Assembly (NCBI GenBank): GCA_943789355.1
Contig: CALSTU010000002.1
Location: 496,001 to 560,000, forward strand
Direction of reading: 5' to 3'
DNA from: UBA7430 sp002478765
GTDB taxonomy: Bacteria > Bacteroidota > Bacteroidia > Flavobacteriales > UBA7430
Length of the DNA stretch: 64,000 bases
Part shown: piece after piece, positions 58,080 to 64,000 of the stretch
How the letters are laid out: each line of letters begins with the position of its first letter
Numbering within the stretch: position 1 is the stretch's first letter
The notes under the pieces: model-generated
What the model was told of the DNA's origin: nothing
Database searches by the model: none
Seen by the model: the letters and a program-made list of their open reading frames with translations, nothing else
Position numbers and translations under genes: made by a program

Positions 58080-58640
58080 ATGATAACTAAATCATTAAGC
58101 CAAAAAGTTAAAAAAATGACTGTATCAGAATGGGAAAATACGCACTGGGAAAGAAGTACAAGAAACGTGCACCTGCTTGTGACGGAAGACATGTATCTAT
58201 TAGCAAAAATAAGCTTCCCTCAAGACCAACAAAATTGGTGTATTCATTTGTTTAAAAAGTACTCAGAAACACATCTAAGTCCTCAAATACGAGCAAAGCA
58301 CTCAGATCGCGCAAAAAAATTCACTTCGATGATTCTTGGAGAGGGCATCATAGAGCATCCTAACTGGCAAAACTATAGTAAAACTACTTTCCATCTTCAC
58401 GACCGTTTGGATGGAGAATTGTTAGCCATGCTCAATTTTGAAACAGAAACAAAAAGATGGAATGCTAAGGTTCTTCGCCGTGAGTACATTACGACCCTAG
58501 AGAAGGGCGTTGGCGCTGACATGACGGATGAAGTGAAAAAATTAGCTAGAGGCTTAGTTAAGGCTGAGCCCTATGAGTATTCTAAAATTCTTGACAACTT
58601 CAAAAACTACATTGAGCCAGAAATGAAATCAGAAAACTGA
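58080..58640 (+). CDS. Protein of unknown function
   Basis: A 186-residue ORF that I do not recognise. It has no signal peptide or membrane segment and is rich in Lys, Glu, His and Trp. Possible conserved-looking parts are SEWENTHWERSTRNVHLLV, WCIHLFKKYSETH and the end YSKILDNFKNYIEPEMKSEN. It has an ATG start after a very AT-rich leader with a near-match to a -7 box (TATATTTA). It is alone between tRNA genes and convergent proS, where accessory genes often sit. Real coding is supported by its length and an amino-acid composition normal for a soluble protein. Confidence 0.7.
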   Translation: MITKSLSQKVKKMTVSEWENTHWERSTRNVHLLVTEDMYLLAKISFPQDQQNWCIHLFKKYSETHLSPQIRAKHSDRAKKFTSMILGEGIIEHPNWQNYSKTTFHLHDRLDGELLAMLNFETETKRWNAKVLRREYITTLEKGVGADMTDEVKKLARGLVKAEPYEYSKILDNFKNYIEPEMKSEN

Positions 58641-58729
58641 ACTAAATCCAACAAAAGAATAATAATCAATGAAATACACGTGAGTAAAAAAAGTTTTAAT
58701 TCCAGCCTTAATCGTAAATCTTATTTTGC

Positions 58730-60205
58730 CTAGTAAGCCTTAGCAAAGAGAACGCGCTTACTCGAGGGGGCTCCAGTTAAAATACAGCTTCCTTGTTCGT
58801 CTTTAACATCTAAAGGTATGCAACGAATAGTAGCCTTGGTCAAATCTTTAATCTTATCTTCTGTTGCACTTGTACCGTCCCAATGACAAGATAAAAAGCC
58901 TGATTTGGTGTTTAACAACTCTTTGAAGGTTTCAAAATCATCTACCTCTGTAATATGACTGTCTCTGTAATCGAGCGCTTTGCTATATAAATTCTCTTGA
59001 ATGTCATTTAACAATGATGGGACCAGTCGCTCTACATCACCAATAGCCATAAATTGCTTCTCCAAGGTATCTCTACGAGCCACCTCTACAGTACCCTTTT
59101 CCAAATCTTTCGGCCCAATAGCAATTCGAACAGGCACACCTTTTAACTCATACTCGTTGAATTTCCAACCCGGCTTGTATGTTGTTCTGTTATCATATTT
59201 TACGGAAACACCCAAGACTCGCAATGCTTTCATAATACCTTCGGCCTTTTCATTAATCGCCTCCAGCTGCGCATCATTTTTATATATAGGAACTATAACA
59301 ACCTGCCAAGGCGCTAATTTTGGTGGTAAAACCAAACCTTTGTCATCAGAGTGCGTCATGACTAGAGCACCCATTAATCGAGTAGAAACACCCCAAGAAG
59401 TAGCCCAAACGTGCTCTAAAGAACCTTCTTTGGATTGAAATTTAACATCGAATGCCTTTGCAAAATTTTGACCCAAAAAATGAGATGTACCTGCTTGCAA
59501 GGCTTTACCATCCTGCATTAATGCCTCGATGCAATAAGTTTCTATCGCTCCTGCAAAACGCTCCGACTCGGATTTTACACCTTTAACCACAGGGATTGCC
59601 ATAAAATCTTGAACAAAATCAGCATATAAATGACACATCTGTTCAGCCTCTTGTATCGCTTCTTGCTTCGTAGCATGAGCCGTATGCCCTTCTTGCCACA
59701 AAAACTCTGCAGTTCTCAAAAACAAGCGTGTCCGCATCTCCCACCGAACTACGTTTGCCCATTGGTTGACTAAAACAGGCAGATCTCTGTAGGATTGTAT
59801 CCACTTTCTGTAAGTATCCCAAATAATCGTTTCTGATGTAGGCCTTACAATCAATTCTTCCTCAAGCTTTGCATCTTCATCAACAACAACGCCCTTACCA
59901 TCAGGGTCATTTTTAAGTCGATAATGAGTTACTACTGCACACTCTTTAGCAAAACCATCAACATGTGACGCCTCTTTACTGAAATAAGACTTTGGTATGA
60001 ACATGGGGAAATAGGCATTTACATGGCCCGTCTCCTTGAATTTCTTATCCAATTCAGCCTGCATCTTTTCCCATATAGCATAACCGTAAGGTTTAATGAC
60101 CATACAGCCTCGAACACCTGAATTTTCTGCCAAATCAGCCATTACAACCAATTCGTTATACCATTTTGAATAATCTTCCGTTCTATTGGTGAGCTTCTTT
60201 GCCAT
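58730..60205 (-). CDS. proS: Proline--tRNA ligase, short type
   Basis: Charges tRNA-Pro. It has 491 residues, the archaeal/eukaryotic-like form: it lacks the editing insert of the long bacterial enzyme and carries an extra C-terminal zinc-like domain ending LFAKAY. Class II motifs are seen as VRPTSETIIWDTYRKWI and VVRWEMRTRLFLRTAEFLWQ, with HATKQEA beyond. A perfect palindrome lies at its predicted transcription start. Confidence 0.96.
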   Translation of the reverse strand: MAKKLTNRTEDYSKWYNELVVMADLAENSGVRGCMVIKPYGYAIWEKMQAELDKKFKETGHVNAYFPMFIPKSYFSKEASHVDGFAKECAVVTHYRLKNDPDGKGVVVDEDAKLEEELIVRPTSETIIWDTYRKWIQSYRDLPVLVNQWANVVRWEMRTRLFLRTAEFLWQEGHTAHATKQEAIQEAEQMCHLYADFVQDFMAIPVVKGVKSESERFAGAIETYCIEALMQDGKALQAGTSHFLGQNFAKAFDVKFQSKEGSLEHVWATSWGVSTRLMGALVMTHSDDKGLVLPPKLAPWQVVIVPIYKNDAQLEAINEKAEGIMKALRVLGVSVKYDNRTTYKPGWKFNEYELKGVPVRIAIGPKDLEKGTVEVARRDTLEKQFMAIGDVERLVPSLLNDIQENLYSKALDYRDSHITEVDDFETFKELLNTKSGFLSCHWDGTSATEDKIKDLTKATIRCIPLDVKDEQGSCILTGAPSSKRVLFAKAY

Positions 60206-60233
60206 ATGTATGTGCGAAGTTTTTGGGGTAATA

Positions 60234-60251
60234 TTTACTAATATTAGTAAA
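60234..60251. promoter_or_regulatory. 18-base perfect palindrome at the proS start site
   Basis: TTTACTAAT and ATTAGTAAA meet without a gap. It lies 9 bases downstream of the -7 box of proS and 28 bases before its ATG. It could be a repressor site or the 5' hairpin of the mRNA. The function is inferred. Confidence 0.45.
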
Positions 60252-60260
60252 TTAGCATCG

Positions 60261-60268
60261 CAAAGCTA
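60261..60268 (-). promoter_or_regulatory. Bacteroidota -7 box for proS
   Basis: TAGCTTTG on the minus strand matches TAnnTTTG. A TTTG lies 15 bases upstream, shorter than the usual 17-19. The leader is about 50 bases. Confidence 0.5.
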
Positions 60269-60348
60269 ATAAATTAAGGTTTACAAAAAATTCAGTTTCA
60301 GAATAAATATCAAGCACAGAAATCAATTAATCGTCTAGAGAACTATTT

Positions 60349-61296
60349 ATGAAAACAATTCCTTGCATTGCTACGTTATTTGCAGCCTTTTTAATAACTA
60401 CTATGTATGGTCAAGACCATCAAAAGTGGTATGCGGATGACATTTACTACGACGTAACGGAAAAAGAAATTAGCTATTTTGAAATCAACTTCATAAGTCT
60501 TTATGAAACTGAACATGAAACTGCTGAAGAGTCCTTTAACGTTAACACATCATACGCTTCTAGAATAAATCGTTTCCACAGAGACTACTATGGAACTTCA
60601 CAGAGTTTCAATTACGGATACTTTCACGACCCTTACCATCAAGACCTGTGGGGTTATCATAATTATCGATATGATCCATTTTACGATTACGGCTGGAGTT
60701 CATTAAACTACGGCTGGAATGCTCCCTACAATAATTATGTTTGGCACAGATCCTGGAACTATCCTTGGACGCATGGATATGGATACGACTTTTGGTACCA
60801 CCCAAATGAGTACGGACAAAATCACTACAAATATAACGCTGCTTCAAAAAATCTTCACTACGGACCGAGAGAAAACTTAAATTCAAATGTTTCTGGTGAA
60901 AATAACCGATCGTATTCGACTCGGAGGATAAACTCATCGCGACAGTCAAACCAAAACAGCTTGAGAAACTCCGAAAGAAGAACATACAAACAGGGGGAGC
61001 CTTCACGTAATGACCGTAGATTTGAAGGGTCAAACACCAACAAAAGAACCGTCACAAAAGAGAATCCTTCAACGGGTATAAGACCCGAAAGAAGCACCTA
61101 TTCCAAACCGAATAAAACAAAATCAGGTAAGAACATCTCAGAGTGGCTTAAAAAAGAAATCGGAACGATATCAAATTCAAAAGAAACTAACACAGGCAAC
61201 ACCCCAACGTACCGACCCTCAAGAAGTTCTAACCCCGGAAACTCTGGAAACACCAGAACAAACAAATCATCATCGAATACAAGAAAATCAAGATAA
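60349..61296 (+). CDS. Secreted aromatic- and Asn-rich protein
   Basis: A 315-residue protein with a signal peptide (MKTIPCIATLFAAFLITTMYG, cleavage likely at residue 21-22). The middle (about 75-165) is packed with Tyr, Trp, Asn, His and Asp (e.g. YDYGWSSLNYGWNAPYNNY). The last 150 residues are low-complexity, rich in Ser, Arg, Asn, Lys and Thr. I recognise no domain. It is seven bases from the OMPP1/FadL-type gene, so the two are co-transcribed and the product probably acts at the envelope. A 141-residue ORF on the other strand here is a shadow. Confidence 0.75.
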   Translation: MKTIPCIATLFAAFLITTMYGQDHQKWYADDIYYDVTEKEISYFEINFISLYETEHETAEESFNVNTSYASRINRFHRDYYGTSQSFNYGYFHDPYHQDLWGYHNYRYDPFYDYGWSSLNYGWNAPYNNYVWHRSWNYPWTHGYGYDFWYHPNEYGQNHYKYNAASKNLHYGPRENLNSNVSGENNRSYSTRRINSSRQSNQNSLRNSERRTYKQGEPSRNDRRFEGSNTNKRTVTKENPSTGIRPERSTYSKPNKTKSGKNISEWLKKEIGTISNSKETNTGNTPTYRPSRSSNPGNSGNTRTNKSSSNTRKSR

Positions 61297-61303
61297 CCAC
61301 AGT

Positions 61304-62749
61304 ATGATACGTATTATTCTTTTTTGTTCAGCTTTATTGATTGGGTATTACATTCAAGGGCAGAACCACGTGGACGCACTAAGATACTCTCAAGAGAGCC
61401 TATCGGGTTCAGCTCGTTTTGTTGCCATGGGTGGTGCTTTTGGAGCTTTAGGCACAAACGCCAGTTCTACAAGCCATAATCCAGCAGGTATTTCAACACA
61501 CACAACAAATCAATTTTCTGGAAGTATAAATTTCAGTGACCTTGAGACGCAATCAACCTATCACGGCTCAAAAAAGTTCAACAAAGACAGAACGCTGTCC
61601 TTACCCAACTTAAATTATGTCAATGCTACCGTTTTGGATCCCGAAGAATATGGAGATTGGAATCGTTGGAATTTCGGTATCGGGTTTAACAGACTTGACG
61701 ATTACAACCAAAACACTTACCTAAATGCGGAGCAAAACGATCATTCATTGGCCACCGTTATAGAAAACAATGCTCAAGGAGTCGCATATGACAACTTAAA
61801 CAACTTCAGAGAAAACTTAGCGTTCAACACCTACCTAATAGACACACTCGGCGGAATAAATAACTACATCTCTTATGCAAATTTTGCGAAAAAAAATCAA
61901 AGATATACGGAAAGTCAGTCCGGAAGTAAAAATGAATTTTACATCAGCGCTGGAACTGCATATCAAAACAAACTGTTTTTAGGAATCACTATAGGTTTTC
62001 CAAGCATTGAATACAAAAAGGCTACCACTACAACAGAAAGTAATTTTAATTCAAGCATAGGAGATTCTGCCATGCTAAGATCATTCGACTACAAAACAAA
62101 TCTCGCTGTTTCCGGTTCGGGTATCAATCTTAAACTAGGTCTCATATACAAATTAGACCAGAACATACGATACGGACTTGCTATTCATACGCCTACCTAT
62201 TTTGAACTACAAGAAGAGTATTGGGCAAGCATGACAACTGATTTTAAGGATGAAGATCAGCCCAGATATGATGAATCCAAAATGGGTTTCTTCGATTACG
62301 GTTTGTACACTCCATTTAAAATGATCAACAGCCTAGCTTTTATCATTAGAAAAAAAGGGCTTATTAGTATCGATTACGAATACTTAGACTACGGTACTTC
62401 AAAAATTACTTCAGAATTCTATAATTATACAGAAACTAATAAGGACACGAAGTACTATTACAAGAGTACAGCCAATCTGAAAATTGGTGGAGAATTGAGA
62501 ATTCACCCACAACTTAGCCTCAGAGTAGGATATGCTCATTATGGCAGTCCATTCTCAAACAACTTAAATGATGCTCGTAAAGAATATTTGACACTCGGAT
62601 TGGGATTAAAAGTAAAACAATACTTCTTTGACATTGCTCACGTCAACTCATTGAGCACGGAGGACTTGTACATATACGATGGGGCAAATGCAGCAAGTAT
62701 CGAGTCAAAAAACAATCAACTTTCTTTTTCTGCAGGATTCAAATTTTAA
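61304..62749 (+). CDS. OMPP1/FadL/TodX-type outer-membrane protein
   Basis: A 481-residue predicted outer-membrane barrel. It has a signal peptide (residues 1-20, cut near GQNH) and then the family's start region SARFVAMGGAFGALG, with NPAG in SHNPAGIS, followed by many alternating beta strands and an aromatic C-terminus (AGFKF). FadL relatives import hydrophobic compounds; the substrate is unknown. It follows the secreted aromatic-rich protein after 7 bases and ends in a terminator. Confidence 0.88.
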   Translation: MIRIILFCSALLIGYYIQGQNHVDALRYSQESLSGSARFVAMGGAFGALGTNASSTSHNPAGISTHTTNQFSGSINFSDLETQSTYHGSKKFNKDRTLSLPNLNYVNATVLDPEEYGDWNRWNFGIGFNRLDDYNQNTYLNAEQNDHSLATVIENNAQGVAYDNLNNFRENLAFNTYLIDTLGGINNYISYANFAKKNQRYTESQSGSKNEFYISAGTAYQNKLFLGITIGFPSIEYKKATTTTESNFNSSIGDSAMLRSFDYKTNLAVSGSGINLKLGLIYKLDQNIRYGLAIHTPTYFELQEEYWASMTTDFKDEDQPRYDESKMGFFDYGLYTPFKMINSLAFIIRKKGLISIDYEYLDYGTSKITSEFYNYTETNKDTKYYYKSTANLKIGGELRIHPQLSLRVGYAHYGSPFSNNLNDARKEYLTLGLGLKVKQYFFDIAHVNSLSTEDLYIYDGANAASIESKNNQLSFSAGFKF

Positions 62750-62759
62750 ATAATTATTC

Positions 62760-62794
62760 AAAAAAAAAGGCATCCCAAGGATGCCTTTTTTTTT
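62760..62794. terminator. Bidirectional terminator
   Basis: GGCATCC-CAA-GGATGCC (62769-62785) flanked by an A tract and a T tract, between the convergent OMP and zinc-ribbon genes. Confidence 0.9.
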
Positions 62795-62807
62795 ATAAAT
62801 CAATGGC

Positions 62808-63557
62808 TTATTCTTCAATCCCAGCCATAACTTTATCTACTAAAACGCGACCGCAGTGTTCACAAACAGTCACTTTTTTTCTTGCAGCAATATCCATTTG
62901 TCTTTGTGGGGGAACGGTATTAAAACATCCTCCACATGCATCTCTCAACACTGGAACAACAGCCAAACCATTGCGAACACTACCTCTAAGTCTTTTATAG
63001 GCATTGAGTAAGCGCTCATCGATTACCTTTTCAGCAGTTGCCGATTCTTTAGACAGCTTCTCTTCATCTTTTTGAGTTTCAGAAATGATACTCTCAAGTT
63101 CAGAATTTTTAGTCTGCAAATCCTCTTGACGCTCTTCAAGGCGAGTTTTTGCTGAAGAAATAACGTCCATTTTTCCGACGATGGAAGACTTTGCTTCTTT
63201 AATTCTTTTTTCAGCCAATTCAATTTCAAGATTTTGAAATTCAATTTCTTTATTCAAAGAATCAAACTCTCTGTTGTTTCGGATGTTTTTGAGTTGCTCA
63301 TCGTATTTCTTAATCAAAGCTTTTGAGTCTGTAATCATAGCCTCTTTTTCTTTGATAGACGAATCGAAATTTGAAATCTCCTCGTTGATGTTGGATACAC
63401 GAGTTTGCAAACCTGCAATTTCGTCCTCTAAATCTTGAACCTCTAGAGGTAATTCTCCACGCAAAATCTTTATATTATCGATTTGCGTGTCTATGGTTTG
63501 AAGTTTATATAAAGCGATTAGCTTATCTTCAACGGTAGCTTGTTTTGCTTTTGCCAT
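62808..63557 (-). CDS. Coiled-coil zinc-ribbon protein (C4-type, DUF164-like)
   Basis: A 249-residue protein. Residues 10-180 form a long coiled coil rich in Glu/Lys/Leu/Ile, and the C-terminus is a C4 zinc ribbon with C208, C211, C232 and C235 (CGGC and CEHC). The family is found from Chlamydia to Bacteroidota and has been linked to nucleic-acid binding. It starts 3 bases after the Nif3-like gene, so the two form a unit, a pair I recall as common in Bacteroidota. Confidence 0.92.
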   Translation of the reverse strand: MAKAKQATVEDKLIALYKLQTIDTQIDNIKILRGELPLEVQDLEDEIAGLQTRVSNINEEISNFDSSIKEKEAMITDSKALIKKYDEQLKNIRNNREFDSLNKEIEFQNLEIELAEKRIKEAKSSIVGKMDVISSAKTRLEERQEDLQTKNSELESIISETQKDEEKLSKESATAEKVIDERLLNAYKRLRGSVRNGLAVVPVLRDACGGCFNTVPPQRQMDIAARKKVTVCEHCGRVLVDKVMAGIEE

Positions 63558-63560
63558 CTC

Positions 63561-64000
63561 TTACAAATAGTTGATTGGATTGGTATTTACCTTTGACAAA
63601 TGAACTGCAAATCTAGGAAAATTTTTGCGAAGAAAATCAGCAATTAGATCTATAGTGTATTGTTCACTTTCATAATGTCCAATATCGGCAATTACAATTG
63701 ATTTCTCGGCATCAAAAAACTCATGATATTTAAAGTCCCCCGTAATGAAAACATCAGCACCAGACTGCCTTGCAGCGTTAATTAAAAAACTTCCCGAACC
63801 GCCACAAAAAGCGATTTTTTTTACTTTTTTATTTAAAAGTCTAGTGTACCGAATACAGTCTGTTTTAAGGTTTTCTTTGGTAGACTTCAAGAAATCCAGA
63901 TCAAGAATGGGCTCTTTCAGTTCCCCAATCATCCCAGAACCGACGTGTTGATTTGCATTATCAACAGCAATTATGTGATAGGCAACTTCTTCGTACGGAT
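63561..64000 (-). CDS. Nif3-like dinuclear metal-centre protein, 5' end missing
   Basis: C-terminal part of a Nif3/YbgI/DUF34 family protein, a hexameric toroid with a two-metal site and no settled function; it has been linked to GTP cyclohydrolase I type 2. The frame runs open to the window edge: upstream of the internal ATG at 63932 one reads PYEEVAYHIIAVDNANQHVG, a Nif3 family block. Conserved CGGSGSFLINAARQSGADVF and the metal-site region HYESEQY are present. The start lies beyond base 64000. Confidence 0.92.
   Translation of the reverse strand, partial: PYEEVAYHIIAVDNANQHVGSGMIGELKEPILDLDFLKSTKENLKTDCIRYTRLLNKKVKKIAFCGGSGSFLINAARQSGADVFITGDFKYHEFFDAEKSIVIADIGHYESEQYTIDLIADFLRKNFPRFAVHLSKVNTNPINYL

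Noticed and set aside
58080..58640. Orphan gene plus tRNA pair as a genomic island
   Set aside because: No integrase, no att-like direct repeat of a tRNA 3' end and no further foreign gene are visible.
60608..61033. 141-residue ORF antisense to the secreted aromatic-rich gene
   Set aside because: The plus-strand gene has a signal peptide and is coupled to the next gene; the biased codons of low-complexity DNA readily leave an open antisense frame.

Overview
The window is a chromosomal, almost entirely housekeeping segment of a Bacteroidota bacterium, most likely order Flavobacteriales. The evidence for this is the gene order rpsL-rpsG-fusA-rpsJ...rpoA-rplQ-carA-eno-gltA, an ECF-type sigma factor divergent from uvrA, a very long Rho and SecA, and Bacteroidota-only families (DUF4293, DUF2795, a polysaccharide deacetylase with FemAB-like partner). 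Promoters repeatedly match the Bacteroidota consensus TTTG-N17-19-TAnnTTTG. The DNA is moderately AT-rich. I see no insertion sequence, prophage, CRISPR array, rRNA operon or plasmid gene, and no gene-free stretch above 300 bases.

Layout. 1-3.2 kb: thrS (5' end outside the window)-infC-rpmI-rplT, a translation operon. 3.3-5.7 kb (minus): recA, a Bcp peroxiredoxin, and an ECF sigma factor with a 60-residue companion. 5.9-8.7 kb: uvrA. 8.7-12.3 kb: ABC exporter and truA (minus), a phosphodiesterase (plus), a DUF4293 membrane protein (minus). 12.5-17.6 kb: rho and secA, convergent on a shared terminator. 17.9-26.7 kb (minus): DUF2795 protein, then a probable operon of thioredoxin-domain protein, hldD, uup, a degenerate methyltransferase-like protein, a LolD-type ATPase and a cobalamin adenosyltransferase; upstream lie mqnD and mqnB of the futalosine menaquinone route. 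26.9-28.4 kb: a QueD/PTPS protein and fabD. 28.5-34.8 kb (minus): a small acidic protein, a sigma-54-type regulator, ppx/gppA, gltA, eno, carA. 34.9-52.5 kb (minus): str, S10, spc and alpha ribosomal clusters joined in one co-directional block of 32 genes. 52.8-57.6 kb (minus): surface-polysaccharide cassette (wecB, deacetylase, FemAB-like, membrane protein), radC, rpsT. 57.6-64 kb: two identical tRNA-Glu genes, an orphan protein, proS, a secreted Tyr/Trp-rich protein with an OMPP1/FadL-type outer-membrane protein, a zinc-ribbon coiled-coil protein and a partial Nif3-like gene.

Most of the window makes the protein-synthesis machinery and protein export (SecY, SecA), with central metabolism and DNA repair around it. 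There is no convincing wholly new multi-gene system. The signals most worth a second look are regulatory: the ATA start of infC behind a perfect Shine-Dalgarno, a two-hairpin RNA between rpmI and rplT, hairpins placed at the predicted transcription starts of the str operon and proS, a probable leaderless mqnB, and a cluster of GTCAA/TTGAC half-sites before the thioredoxin-domain gene. At protein level: a methyltransferase-family protein that has lost its SAM motif, a sigma-54-activator-like protein without a DNA-binding domain, and three proteins I cannot assign.
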